Assembly: GCF_014633365.1 (NCBI RefSeq) | Contig: NC_068344.1 | Location: 6,399,327-6,463,326, forward strand | Origin: Diospyros lotus | Taxonomy: Eukaryota > Streptophyta > Magnoliopsida > Ericales > Ebenaceae | Direction: 5' to 3' | Length of the DNA: 64,000 bases | Shown: positions 32,370 through 45,230 of the stretch, one piece after another | Numbering within the stretch: position 1 is the first letter of the stretch | How the letters are laid out: each line of letters starts with the position of its first letter | The notes under the pieces: model-generated | What the model was told of the DNA's origin: nothing | Database searches by the model: none | What the model saw: the letters and a program-made list of their open reading frames with translations, nothing else | Position numbers and translations under genes: made by a program

Positions 32370-35300
32370 GTGTAGGTGCTCTAAATCCAATCAGATTGGG
32401 CATCACTATAACAATTGTAATCATGTTTATTATTTGAATAAAGAGTTGTTCAAATTCACAAGAAGTCATTCTATTAGTTTCTTATTATTATTGTAATAAC
32501 CGAATGAAACTAGATAGAAGTCCATATGATGTATATTGTGATTAATCTATAAAGATGTGAGAAGATGCATCACAGTTTCTAGACATCATTAAACATCCCA
32601 AGTCGTAGCAATGTCAAGAATGGACATTGACAATTGTGGTAAGATTTGTATGTGCTATGTTTTTGCTATGTGATAGCAATGGGGGTCTCACACCCATAGG
32701 CATGGGGATGCCTGGACAAGTACATAAGTGATCAGTGTTGGAAAACGTGTCACTGGACATGACTAGCCATGAGAATCCATTTTAGTTATATGTTGATGGT
32801 ATTCTCATACGAGATAGGTGTAACTAATCCTTGGACCTGAGGTTGTCACGGTCATCTCATAAGAAGACCAGTATGCTTTGACATCGTTTCGATAGGCCTA
32901 GATAAATGTTGCATGTGAGTGATCGTTGGGCATATCGTGAGGCTTATGGAGATGGGTGTATAACCAAGATGGGACTCGTCTATCCCTTGATAGAGGATGA
33001 TGTATCTAAGGCGCTTTCGGTAGATATTCACTTTAAATCCATGGCCATGATAAAAGAGATTAATAAGGAGTTATTGATTCACTTTCCATTAAGTGAAGAT
33101 ATCTAGATGACCGAAGAAAAACTCATGTGATCATAATCAAGCAACACATTGCCAGACTTGAGATCACATAAGATACATTGACGAGAGGATCATATTGCAT
33201 GGTAACCATGCTTGTGAAAGGTTATTTGCGGATTATGAATCCTTCTGAATAATTAGGTAAGCATAACGCCTTACTAGAGGCCAATCTTGTCTTATGTGTT
33301 CGTACCGACACATTGCCAACATATTCAAAAGCCTAATGAGTCATACGCAATAGGCATGGTCCTTGGCTTAAATCAAGACAGCGGATGTATGGTTAAGTGG
33401 GACACTTCGGCAAGAAGTTATGCCATTGTAGGTGTGACACCCGTAATTTACTTACATGCTTAATAATAATAATAATATTCATATGAACTTCGAGGTTTAG
33501 CGCAGAAAAACTTGAGAAACAAGACTTTTATAAACTTAAGTAAAGTTTCAATACATAATAAAATTCAAAGCAGGTTTAGTGTATGTATAAAGTTTGACAC
33601 GGAAAACATGGTTTCAACAGAAGACAGAAAGACTTCTCGAATATGCTTTGTAGCAATAACATCCATATAGAGAAATTCAGAGCTTAAAACCAAATCCAAA
33701 CCTTCTTTAAATCAAATAAAATTTCAAGACACGCTTTATGGCATACATATAGAAAAATATCAGAGTTCAACCCTGAAAGCTTTGATTCAAAAAGGAAACT
33801 AAAATTTAAATTCTTGAATATTCTGTTTCAACGAGCCACCACGCTCCACGTCCTGATCTCCTCATTCATGATCACCTGGGTGGGGGGGGGGGGGGGGAGG
33901 GAACATAAGGGGTGAGGTTACGAAAATCTCAGTAAGTAGAAGAGAACTATCAAACATATTTAAGCATAAGGGGACATGATAGGTTCTACCAACTTGCAGG
34001 GGTAAGAACCTCCATGTGTAGAACTACTAAACCCCAGTCCCATAACTTGCTTGAGAACATGAAACTTGCTTGAAACATAACATGAGGGACCACATAAACA
34101 CGATTCATGAGCATACCTAAACATCGTAGATAGTTTATAGTGTACTTACCTTAACTTGGTTGGAAAGGATCTAACTTTTTTGGTGAGGCTGTTTTGCTCC
34201 TGTTTCTACACCAAATTTGGTCCTTCTTTCTTCAGAATTTTCCCCTCAATCTCTATCACAAAATCCTCTCTTTTGATTCTCTCAACCTTGCCCAAATTCT
34301 TATAAAACTTGTGAACTACCTTAAGGCCTATTTATAGACATTTTTGGCCAATCATGTTTTGCCACATGTCTCATCATCATGAGGCCTCATTATTACCTTT
34401 CATGTGTGACCAATAAATGCTTTCCACATGTCCTTAAGATAAGGTTTGGAGACTTTTGCAAACTTGGAGGCTAGGTAAGCTTTTCCTGGCCAATCACATG
34501 ATGCCACCTCGGGGGGGGGGGGGGGAGGGGTCATTATGAGCCATCATGTGATCTTATCTTATCTTCCTAATGACCAATGGAAGCTTTCCATGTGTCCTTG
34601 ATATTTTGAGCCTCACATGCTTATTTAGATTTTCAACACTTCCATCATTACATCTCACATGGTTTAATTCATTTTTCTACATTTCCCATCATTACTCCAC
34701 ATGGTTAATTGATTTTCTACATTTCCCATCATTACTCCCACATGGTTAATTGATTTTCTACATTTTCCATCATTACACCTTTAACTAGTTAGCTATATTT
34801 GGTTACCCTAACCACTTAGTTTGAGATATTTTGATGAGATATTTTAAGGTTTCAAGAACTACACCTTGGCCCAAACTTTTTGGATAATTTGCACTTAGGC
34901 CCTTGCAACTTAGTCCCCAGGCCATTTTTTAATTATATTTTAGCCCCCGAAGAAAGGATAAATTACGCTAATACCCCAAGATTTTAGGTAAACTACACTT
35001 TTACCCGAAATATCAATATTTATGATTTTTCCACTGGCTCAGAAACTGAACATTTGTCTAAAGGATTCTATAATCCCTTGAAAGGGCATATTTCCTCAAA
35101 TATTAGAAGCTAAAAATCCCGAGTATTACATCATATTTCAGTCTAAAAATCTCGGGTGTTATAGTAGGTTCTCATCGTAAAAGAACAAAGAGACGTAATG
35201 ACGTCGATATGACGAGGGGTTGTCATAATGGAAAGAGTTTCCTAAACTGGCAATTGATTAAATTAGGAAGGAGTTTCTAATTTAATAATTTTCTATTTGT

Positions 35301-35989
35301 TAGAGTGGCAAATAGGAAATAAAATATATTTGGGCTTAAATTAGATTTGGACCAAATATTAAATATTATATTTGGGCTAAATTGGATTTGGGCTGAATAT
35401 TATATTTAAACCCATAATAAGATTTAGGTCATTTAATTATATTTCTAGTTGGACTAGAATAAACTCATTTAATTAAGTTCCTAATTGGACTAAATTAAAT
35501 AAGCCGGCCGATATCCATTAGGGTTTAAGAAACCCTAGAGCTCGTTATAAATACCCTTTTATGGGTTGCCCAAACTAGAGAGTTTTTAGTGTAGTTTTTC
35601 AAGTGTTGAAAAATGTATTGCCGTTCACTCATCCCCATTTCTTTTTGGCATTAATTTGAAACGTGGGTGTTCTTTTTCGTCCATACACAAGCCGTATAAA
35701 GGAAAAGGAGCTAGCACTCCTATTCCACTCTCCTTGCCAACGAACGTGTGCCGCGTATCATGAGTTAGAGGCCGGACACTTGGACGGCTTGAATCTACAA
35801 ACGGCTCAAAAATCTAAAGGTTAGATTTATTTTATTTGTATGTGAATGATTTAATTTCGACGTTGATCCAATCGCTGGGATGGGGGCAAGGTTCAAAATT
35901 TTGAACTACACTGCTTGCCCTGTAGCGATCTTGCTTTACTCACACGTGTGTGGTTGATTGTGGTTTGTATTCGATCCAATTTCGTAACA
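32370..35989 (+). mobile_element. Second long LTR (family B), interrupted
   Basis: The sequence from about 32370 (GTAGGTGCTCTAAATCC) to 33432, resuming at 35169, behaves as one long LTR of about 1.9 kb. A core promoter (GTTATAAATACCC near 35543) sits after an AGGGTTTAAGAAACCCTAG stretch, and it ends CGTAACA three bases before a primer-binding site. How LTR B came to lie between the LTR A ends is unclear: either a nested element lost its body, or two elements recombined. Confidence 0.5.
33433..35163 (+). mobile_element. Solo LTR with perfect TSD GTAGG
   Basis: This 1731-bp insert begins TGTGACACCCG, ends CTCGGGTGTTATA and is flanked by GTAGG at 33428-33432 and 35164-35168. Inverted ends and a 5-bp duplication fit an LTR retrotransposon, and no coding interior remains. 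It contains two long G runs (near 33882 and 34512) and a GGTTACGAAAATCTCAGTAAG block shared in style with the repeats at 42576 and 56091. Confidence 0.8.
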
Positions 35990-35992
35990 AAC

Positions 35993-36005
35993 TGGTATCA
36001 GAGCC
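35993..36005 (+). other. Primer-binding site (initiator tRNA-Met)
   Basis: TGGTATCAGAGCC directly follows the LTR B end and is the standard Copia primer-binding sequence complementary to the 3' end of initiator tRNA-Met. Confidence 0.85.
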
Positions 36006-36903
36006 ATTGGATCAAACCATCACCATTTGCAGATCTCAGCCATTGATATGAGTTTTAGCATCTCCTTCTTCTTCTTCTTCTTCTTCTTCTTCTTCTTCTT
36101 TAGTTGGGTCTTTGGTTACCCAGCAGCAGCCTCAGCCCCTGTTGTCACCATTGGTTGCTGTTACTACTGTCATCGCTTTGATAAATTGTCATCTAACTGC
36201 CTTTGTTGTTGCCACCGACGACCTTTGCCCCCATTGTTAGCCAATTCTTCCCTATCATTGGCCCTCTCTGTCTCTTGGTCGATTGCCGACCAATCGGCCT
36301 TCATCCCCTTCACAACAACTTCCTCGCCATCACCATTTACATCACCACCAATCGTTAGCCGTCGTTGACCTTCCTCCCGTCGGCCGATTATCTAGTCCTC
36401 TTCCTTGCCATTATGACTGCCATTATCAGATGCTCTGCTTCATCCATCATCGATGGTCCATTTCTCCTTTGGTTTCCCACACCCTAGACATCACCAATCA
36501 TTTTCCCCCTCGTCACTCACCAACGACCTCCTCTTCCAGTCGTAGATCTAGATTTTTCTTCTTAATCAACTGCGCCCCAACATTCGTTGCCAACCGATGC
36601 CTTACCGGTCGCCTCACCCTCTGCCATTGTCATCATTGTTTTCCCTCGCCTCATCCCCGTTAATCATTGGCCTTTTTGCTGCCTTCATCCACAATTGTTT
36701 CTACCATTAAAGAGCTCCAAGGTTCAAGACCCAAATCTCAATTTGGATTTGGTCCGACCCAACTGACCCATCCAACCCACTTTAGATCTGTTATCCAATT
36801 CCAGATTTGATTTTTGCTAGATTTGGCCCAAATTTGGTATTTTTGATCCATTTTTCAGTTGGGTTTATTATTTAAATTATTTGATATTTTTTTGAGATAT
36901 TTA
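36006..36903 (+). other. Copia leader, CT-rich
   Basis: Non-coding leader between primer-binding site and gag. It has a (TTC)n run at 36065-36100 and a long C- and T-rich tract to 36660. ORFs through it (36027-36663) are Pro/Ser/His-rich translations of low-complexity DNA. Confidence 0.6.
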
Positions 36904-39900
36904 ATGGCTTCGTTGAAGTACAATATTCCTTTGTTGGATCGGAATATCATATTTTCACTATGGCAGGTTAAAATGAGTGCAATTTTAGCAAAAATGGATT
37001 TAGATGATGCACTTTTGGGGTTTAAAAAAATGCCACAATCATGGAGTATTAAAGAAAAACAATGTAAGGATCATAAAGCCTTGTCTCAAATATATTTGCT
37101 TTTATCGAATCAAATTTTGTAGGATGTTTTGAAAGAAAAAAGTCGTTACCGCTTTACAGTTGAAACTGGAATAGCTATGTATGACGAGGAGCTTAACTAA
37201 TAAGTTGCATTTGAAGCAAAGATTATATTCTCATTGAACGACTGAAGGTACATCTATTGAGAGTCATTTAAGAATTTTTAAAGAAATTATTTCTGATTTG
37301 GGATCCATGGAGGTTAAGTATGATGATGAGGATTTGGCTCTAATTTTGTTATATTCTCTACTAGCCTCGCATTCAACTTTTAGAGACACCATACTCTATA
37401 ATTGGGATACTCTCACTCTAGATGAAGTTTATGATGGTTTATTCTCAAAAGAAAAAATTAATAAATAGTTATTGGGGACTTCTGAAAATCAGGGAGAGGG
37501 TCTGTTGATTAGAGGGAGAACACATGATAGAAATTTTGGTGGTAGAGGAAAAAGTATATCCATGTCCACGAACAAAGAAAAAGTTTGTAATTATTATAAG
37601 AAGAAAGGACACATAAAGAAAGAGTGTTATAGGCTGTAGAACAAACTTAAGAAACAAAAAACTAACCAAAAAGGAAAACAACCAGAAACTTTAGGAGAAA
37701 CCAATGTTGTTGAAAATAATAGTATTGATGGAGAACTTATGGTGGTTACTAATGAGCTAACTAAACCTAGTGAGGATTGGATCATCGACACAACATGCAC
37801 GTTTCATACGTCTCCAATAGGGATTTGTTTTCGACATATAAAACTCTAAATTCTGGTGATGTGTCGATGGGCAATAATTTTTCTCGTAAAATTGCTAGCA
37901 TTAGAATTGTTAAAATTAAGATGTTCAATGGTATTGTTCGAACTTTAACTGATATCAGATATGTTCTTGATATTAAAAGAAATCTTATTTCATTGAGTAC
38001 TCTTGATTCGAATGGGTACAAGTTCATTGGTAAAGGTGGAGTTATTAGAGTCAGTAGAGGTGCTCTTGTTGTGATGAAAGGTACGAAACAGTACGGTCGA
38101 TTATATGTTTTATAGGGTTCTACTGTTACAGGTGATGCTTCTTTTTCTACTTCTTCTTTATCTGATACTGATCTCACTCAGTTATGGCATATGCGTCTTG
38201 GACATATGAGTGAAATGGGTATGGTTGAATTGAGAAAAAGATGACATCTTAAAGGAAAGAGTACTGAAAAATTGGAGTTTTGTGAGCACTACATTTTCGA
38301 TAAGCAAAAACGGGTTAAATTTACTAAAGGCATTCATAATATGAAAGGTATATTGGATTATGTCCATTCTGATCTCTTGGGTTCGACTAGAGTACCCTCT
38401 GCAGGTGATGCCAGATATATGTTGACATCGATGATTTTTCTAGGAAAGTTTGGGTATTTTTCTTGAAACAGAAGACTGAAGTTTTTAATACTTTCAAGCA
38501 GTGGAAGACTATGATTAAGAAACAAACCGACAGACATATCAAGCATCTCCACATAGATAATAGTTTAGAATTTTGTTCACGTGAATTTAACGATTTATGC
38601 AGGAAATAATGAATTCTAAGGCGTGTAACAGTGCTAGGTACACCATAGCAAAATGGTGTAGTCGAGCAGATGAACAAAGCCTTGATGGAAAAGGTATGGT
38701 GTATGCTATCTAATTTTGATTTATCGAAGTCCTTTTGGGCTGAGGTTACTTATATGACATGTTTTCTAGTTAATTAGTCTTTGTCGTTTACTATTGATAA
38801 GAAAACTCCAGAAGAATTATGGTCAGGTACTCCTGCAAATTATTTTTATTTGAAAATTTTTTGGATGTCTTGCATTTGTTCATGTTGATAATGGGAGTTT
38901 AGAACCAAGGTCTAAACAGTGTCTCTTCCTTGGTTATAAGCCTGGTGTTAAGGGTTATAACTTATGGGATTCAGAAGCGTCTAAAGTTGTGATTAGCATA
39001 TATGTTATTTTTGATGAAATTGTTATGCTTCGTGATTCTCTGCAAAAGAAACTATTCCTACAGGTCACCAAAGTTTTGATATTCAAGTGGAGCTTGAAAT
39101 TGATAAGAGTCGGACATTTGAGCCATCATCATCATCTCAGATTAAGTCAAGCCCCAAGTCAAGTCGAGAAGCAAGTGTCAGTTTATCAAATTATTGTATT
39201 GCTAAGGATAGACCCAGAAGAAATATCAAACCTCCTCAAAGATATGTTAAAGTTGATCTCACTGCATATACTTTGAATGTGGCTGAAGATATTGACTGCA
39301 GTGAAGAGCCTTCTACTTATTCTGAAGTGTTAGTTGTGCTGAGTCTTGGAGATGGATTACTGCAATGCATGAAGAGATAGAATCCTTACAACAAAATGGT
39401 ACTTGAAAATTGACGAAACTACCTGAGGATAAGAAAATAATTAAGTGCAAATGGATATTCAAGAGGAAAGAAGGTACACCAAGAGTTGAAAAAGCAAGAT
39501 ATAAAGCTAGACTTGTAGCCAAAGGATACAATCAGGTTCTAGGTATTTTCCCCAGTTGTGAAACACAGTTCCATCCGGGCACTATTTGGTATTACAGCTA
39601 TTCAAGATCTTGAATCGGAACAGTTGGATGTTACGACAACATTCTTACATGGGGAACTTGATAGGGATATCTATATGCAGTAACAAGAGGGTTTTGAAGT
39701 TTCAAGCAAAAAAGACTATGTGTGCTTGTTGAAGAAGTCTCTATATGGCCTAAAACAGTCTCCTCGGTAGTGGTATAAAAGGTTTGATTTCTTTATTATT
39801 AAGCACAGTTTTAATAGATGTAGTTATGACAATTGTGTCTATTTTAAAAGGAACAAGAATGAGTCCTTTATATATCTGCTTCTATATGTCGATGATATGC

Positions 39901-42360
39901 TAGTAGCATCGAAAGATAAGGATGAGATAAGGAGATTGAAAGATCAGCTTAACAAAGAATTTGAGATGAAAGATTTGGGTGCAGTGAAGAAGATACTTGG
40001 AATGCAAATTTTAAGAGACAGGAAGGCACGTAAATTGTATCTATGTCAAAAGGGATACGTTGAGAAAGTGTTGACTAAATTCAATATGTAGAAGGCTAAA
40101 CTTGTGAGTATGCCGTTAGCTGTACATTTAATTTTTCATCAAGATTATCTCCTCAGTTAGATGATAAAATTGACAAGATGTCAAAAATTTCATACTCTAG
40201 TGCAGTGGGTTGTCTTATGTATGCTATGGTTTGTACACGCCCTGATTTAACTCATGCAGTGAGTGTGGTTAGTAGATAAGATAACAAGAGAAGAACATTG
40301 AAAGGTAGTCCAACGGATTCTCTGATATTTGCATGGTACCACTAATGCCTATTTACAGTTCAGAAATACTAGAGATGGAGTTATTGGTTTTGTTGATATT
40401 GATTTTGTAGGTGATCGCAACAAGAGAAGATCGCTTACTAGGTATGTGTTTGTTGGAAATGTATGCCCTAAAGACATGTTTTGTTTAATTTATGGTAATG
40501 ATGTTTCTTTTATTCAGTTTATGGAACATATATTATTTGCATTTAATTGTTGGAAAGGTGTCCATGCTATTAAGTAAGTGATTCATGTGATGGGTCGTTC
40601 TTCACAGTTAGGCATGAATCATGGGTACTTCATAAGCTAGAAAATATTACTCTTGATCTTTTGATAGAACTGGGCATTCTATCATGATAAGATCATTGTG
40701 CAATAGATCCTAATGGAGGATGGCTTGCCTTAGCCAGTAAACAGTCCGTTTACTCTAATTGTACAAGCGCATTTGGAATGCGTAGAGTGGACCTGTGATA
40801 AAAGCTAATGACAAAGTACTAATTATCATGGAGCTAGTCTATCACTGCTACTACGTGGACGAGTACTCTAATACTTGAGTATTAGTTGGTGGTCTAGTGA
40901 ACCTAGAGCTATATTCTTAGATTCATTGTAGGTGAGGTCTATCAAAGATCAATATCCTTTTGAGTTGGGAGTATGGTTTCTAATTAGCTAAGACAGACTA
41001 ATACAAGATAATTTCTGTGATTCACCCCCTTGTGATTGTCCAAGAATAATCGAATAATCCAGGGCCCTGGGAACGTGACTTAAGAGTGTGTGCTTCAGGG
41101 TAGCTCCCAGTGATAAGCAAGTACATTCGAGTAGTCACGGATTATTGGACTAGTGATCTAAGGATGGTAGAAGTCATTTAGAAAGGTGTTAGTACATTAT
41201 TCCTTTCTAAATGATGGGTGTTACGCAGAGGGGTATTTTCGTCATTACACTAGTAGGTCAAAGACATGGCATATGCAGAATTATTCGTGGGGTCAGTGTT
41301 ACCATATGGTGATAGTGGGAACACTTAGAATGACAAAATATAGCTACTAGGTAGCAGGGATATTTTGGTCATTTTAGTAGCCGTGAATAATTTGTCTTTT
41401 GGTCCCCGGGGTAGCTCGATGTAACTCATGTATTTTTTAATACATTTGGCTTGTTGGATGAATTATATTGAGAGAGAATTATTTTATTCAGAATGGTCCA
41501 TAATTAATTGGGCTAGAATAAAATAATAGTTCATTAGGGTTTTTAATTAATTAATTGGGCTAACCCAATTAGAAAATTAATTAAATGATCTTGGCCCATT
41601 AGGGTTTGGCCCACTAGGGTTTTAACCCTAGGGTTCTCCCTATATATTCTCTCATTATTTGTTTTTTCATCCAAGTCGTTTTTCATTCTTCTTCACCGAA
41701 GAGAGGCCACGAGTTCGAGTCATACTCCGGAAGATCGAAAGAGAGCCTCGAAGTTCTGATGCGAAGGAGCCGAAGGATCGCAGGACAGCCGTCGTCTCCA
41801 CCACGCGCCGTAGCTCCCGCTCATCCTGCTCCTGTCGCTCCATTCCGACCGATAATCCGTCGTAAAAGTAAGTCTCCTAGATTCTAATCAATACGAGGAA
41901 CGGTTTTGATTTTAAATTGCTTCCGTTGCATGCTTTTGTATCATCGTTCATGATCCTTCAGTGTTCACCATTGGTGGTTGTGCTATCAACTATAAGGCTA
42001 CCTTATAGTCTACCATTGCCCTGTCTACTACAGAAACAAAATATATGGCAATTATTGAAGCTATTAAAGAAGTTATTTGGCTAAAAGGGTTGATGGGTGA
42101 AATCAGTGAAGATCTTCATGGAAGTACAGTCTATTGTGACAATCAAAGTGCTATTTTTCTCACTAATGATCTATGTTTCATGAGAGAATGAAGCACATTG
42201 ATGTGTAATATGATTTTATTCGTGATATTATTGCTCGTGGTGAAGTTACTGTAAGAAAAATCAACACTCATGACAATCCTGCAAATATGTTGACCAAGTC
42301 CATGCCTATTGCAAAGTTCGAGCATTGCGTGGATTTGGTTGGTATTTTTCAGGGAGATTG
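36904..42360 (+). pseudogene. Copia gag-pol, disabled
   Basis: Gag starts MASLKYNIPLLDRN at 36904, with FSLWQVKMSAILAKMDLDD after it. The zinc knuckle at 37586 reads CNYYKKKGHIKKEC, with the second Cys replaced by Tyr. Protease-like text (DWIIDT) lies near 37777, GAG-pre-integrase LWHMRLGHMSEMGM near 38183, and integrase decays from 38270 to 38760. RT shows KCKWIFKRKEG (39447) and LLYVDDMLVAS (39880). RNase H is RRSLTRYVF (40425), then a solo LTR, then GGCAINYKATL and STTETKYMAIIEAIKEVIWL to 42150. There are stops throughout, for example 37120, 38113, 38466 and 40089. Confidence 0.85.
40451..41960 (+). mobile_element. Solo LTR inside Copia RNase H, TSD GTGTT
   Basis: This 1510-bp insert begins TGTTGGAAATGTATGCCC, ends GATCCTTCA and is flanked by GTGTT at 40446-40450 and 41961-41965. 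The RNase H reading resumes in frame after it (..TRYVF | TIGGCAI..). It has its own core promoter (CCCTATATATTC near 41638) and a splice-donor-like GTAAGTCTCC near 41869. No interior coding region remains, so the element was reduced to one LTR by recombination. Confidence 0.92.
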
Positions 42361-42433
42361 ATTCTCTTTGATTTCGTTGGAAGAAAGAATTCTAGATAAT
42401 TTTGTTTCTGGATTTAGAGTCAAGGTGGAAATT

Positions 42434-42575
42434 TGTGATAATTATGACTCAAAATCCATGTTTATCTATGATTGGGTTACCTAATTTGATCGTGACTATA
42501 ACTTCGAATTTCACTGTGATTATGATGTTATCAAATTCAATTTTTTTGTGAGATTTATCTCATCTGGAGAAATAT
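42434..42575 (+). mobile_element. 3' LTR (family A), truncated
   Basis: Matches 32027-32168 with scattered differences, beginning TGTGATAATTATGACTCAAA. It stops at GAGAAATAT, where a different repeat starts (TGTGAGACCCCC), so the remainder of the LTR is lost. Confidence 0.8.
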
Positions 42576-43429
42576 TGTGAGACCCCCACCCGGATCCCCC
42601 AGCCAAGCCGAAGAACCCGAGCGGGTGGCCCCAAAGAAAAAAAAGAAACCAAAGGAAGCGACAGACCGGCCATGCATGCACACCTGGATTCACATATACC
42701 TGATAATAAATTTGACAGCGGAAGAAAAAACCACAACCTAGGTATGCATCTCAAAACAAAATTGATCCACAAGGCTATAGGGTTTACATATATACAAGCT
42801 AACCAAAAACTCAAAAGATACAACAACCCTGTCATACAACTTTGCCCCATGATAAGGTTAACATGGATTGCCCTATACACCCTTTAATCAGGTAGGTCCG
42901 GCACCACTAGACTCACCCCTATCTCTGCCTTTGCCCTTACCTGGAATGAAGAGAAGTAAGAGTGAGTCACAAGACTCAGTAATTATATATGAAGAAAAGG
43001 TTGACTGGAATAAGAAAGGTAAAGAATAACCCAAACCCAAGTGAAAAACTCATGCAAAGCATGTCAACCAACCATGTAGCGAACAACACGTACCAATAGC
43101 AAAACAAAGATATGCACATACCGGATCTTGGGGTCCAAATAAAATGCACTAGAACATTCATATCACAAATCTATTACTGCCCTGAAGGCAAATTTGCTAT
43201 TGCCCTAAAGGCAAGTTGTACTTGTAATTTTAGTCGAAGCTTGATTGGGTGGGAGTAACCAACACCCAACACCCATAACTATAGCTCAAGTCAAAACTTG
43301 CTCGACATGCTAGAACATTCATAAACCCAACACGCAACACATCGACATGCACCCACACAATGCCAAAAACCATGTAATGCACAAATATAATGCAGTGGCA
43401 TAATGAGCATAAACGATGATACATAGCCC

Positions 43430-43620
43430 CCATAAAACCATGCATCAAACTCTGCTTGTCGATATAGGAAATCACATACAATGCAGTACTCGTGTCTAAC
43501 TATAAAGCAGAGGCATAATGAGCATAAACGATGATACATAGCCCTCATAAAACCTTGCATCAAGCTTTGCTCGCCCCTAAGGGAAGTCACATGTAATGTA
43601 ATATGCCTCGGCCATACACA
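43430..43620. repeat. Local duplication near 43390 and 43500
   Basis: AGGCATAATGAGCATAAACG with ATGATACATAGCC.. and CATAAAACC.TGCATCAA.CT occurs at 43512-43566 and, as GTGGCATAATGAGCATAAACG.., at 43393-43452. The period is about 117 bp. Confidence 0.75.
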
Positions 43621-44327
43621 CGAGTCTCATGTAACCCCCAAATGCATAATCCCAACCCTTGCATTCATTTGGGATGAAAAAATATGGAAAATCACATAAA
43701 CCACATGCATTGTTCCCTCTGCCACAACATCAACATCTCTGTAAACATATGAAATAACATAGTACGAGAAACTACAAAAACCAAATCCAACATCCACAAC
43801 TAGAACCTACCCTCATGATAACCTTTCTTCATTCCACAAGAAATTGGAGAGGGAACTAACTCTCTATGGCTACTAGAATAAGACCCAACTGAGCCCTTCC
43901 AACTAGAAAATACCAACATGCAAAATGCCCAAAACTTAGCTCCTTCTAAACTAATCAAATTGACAGAAGATTAACATGAACAGAGGAAGCAGAAGCTTGC
44001 ATACAAAAGAAAGAAGGGAAGAAATTGTACTGGGAGGAGAAAAGGAGAAAGAACTTGCCTGTACTAAGAATAAAACCAAGGCTTAGCTATACCTTATTCT
44101 TTTTCATCTTCTTCTTCTTCTTCTTCTCTATGCTTCTACCTCTCAGTCAAACTCTCTATAAAGAATCCTCTCTTCTCTCAACACTCAATATATATATATA
44201 TATATAAGGAGCAAATGAAAGTGAGGGAAAATGCATGGCAAGATGGGAGGAAAGTTCCTCGACATGTCTCTTGAAAAATTGAGGTCTGGGTCGAGAAAAT
44301 GGCATGGGAATTGGTGACAGTGGAAGA

Positions 44328-45150
44328 CATCCAAATACGATGAGAAGACTTTCGAATGTAATGGCTTGGTGATTGTGAGAGCCATCCGGATATGTCAAGG
44401 GGCATCCAGATGCAAGACACAACATTTAAGCCGACTTGTGAGAGTGGTATTCGGATGTGAAGAGGGCCCATTCAAATGCTAGAAACATTAAGCAAAAAGG
44501 AATATTGGAATATCAAGAGGGCCATTCGAATGTAAGACACTTAAAATGCTTCATGGTATCTAGATGTTAAGCCCCTCATCTGAATATGAGAGGCATTAAA
44601 TTAAAAACGGAGTTAATTGGGAGATTCTATACAGTTTTGACATCTCTTTGTATTCTGGGCATAACTCTCTCATCCAAGCTCCGATTGAGATGATTTAAGA
44701 TGATATAGAACAAAAATATAAAGATAAAAAACTTTCATGTTATGAGTTTTGACAGATTCGGGCTGTATCAAGGTCAAAATTGGGCTTCAAGGAGAAATTG
44801 AATTCTTGAAACATAGGGCATCCAAATGCCTTTGCTCATATCCAAATGCCACAAGCCACATCCAAATGTCTCCCCCCCCCCCATCCAAATGTCACTCACA
44901 AAAACTCAAAGAGAACATCCGAACATGCCTCTAGCCATCTAAATACAAGACTCAAAGCTAAAGGCACATTCGAATATCTAATATGCCACCCGAATGTCAG
45001 ACACAAGAGCCATAAGGCACATTTGAATACCTCATATCCCATCCAAATAAGGCCCAAAACTCACACATCCAAATGCCTAGGACCTCATTTGAATACCTAA
45101 GCCTATATTCAGATATCTAAGCTATAATTCTCACATACATTCAGACACAA
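44328..45150. repeat. Array of ~20 palindrome-core CATYCRAATG motifs
   Basis: Variants of CAT(T/C)C(G/A)(A/G)AT(G/A) occur about every 15-50 bp, for example 44328, 44386, 44402, 44521, 44819, 44858, 44881, 44968, 45038 and 45067. The full form CATTCGAATG is its own reverse complement. There is no fixed period or unit length beyond the motif, and no coding frame explains it. Confidence 0.7.
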
Positions 45151-45230
45151 CACCAAAATCTAGCTTAATCACTTAGCTTACATGCTTAATCATTATCCAA
45201 CACAACCATACTCTAACCATTATTATTATT

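Larger units (their letters stand above)
32027..42575 (+). mobile_element. Composite Copia element (TNT1/Tork-like body), nested
   Basis: The block TGTGATAATTATGACTC starts at 32027 and recurs at 42434 directly after a polypurine-like CAAGGTGGAAATT, so these are 5' and 3' LTR ends of one element. Between them lie a second long LTR, a primer-binding site, gag, protease, integrase, RT and RNase H in normal Copia order, with many stops. Two later solo LTRs interrupt it, and the 3' LTR is cut after 142 bp. The 5' boundary is confirmed by the break in the R1/R2 alignment. Confidence 0.7.
42576..45230 (+). mobile_element. LTR-like repeat (TGTGAGACCC type), right end lost
   Basis: Starts TGTGAGACCCCCACCCGG and carries CCTGGAATGAAGAG and GAGTCACAAGACTCAGTAA near 42945-42985, a block also seen near 56537-56575. 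No matching GGGTCTCACA-type right end is visible, so the limit near 45230 is approximate. ORFs on either strand here lack domains. From about 44328 the sequence carries many copies of a short CATYCRAATG-like motif. Confidence 0.5.

Noticed and set aside
33882..33897. Long G runs (also 34512, 53679) as G-quadruplex or telomere-like sites
   Set aside because: Single homopolymer tracts inside LTRs, one of them at a polypurine block; no spaced G-tract pattern and no telomere repeat.
36027..36663. Two Pro/Ser/His-rich ORFs after the Copia primer-binding site
   Set aside because: Low-complexity leader DNA; the real gag start with known gag text is at 36904.
42560..44471. Several minus-strand ORFs of 80-106 codons
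   Set aside because: They have no recognisable domain, overlap one another in different frames and fall within an LTR-like repeat.
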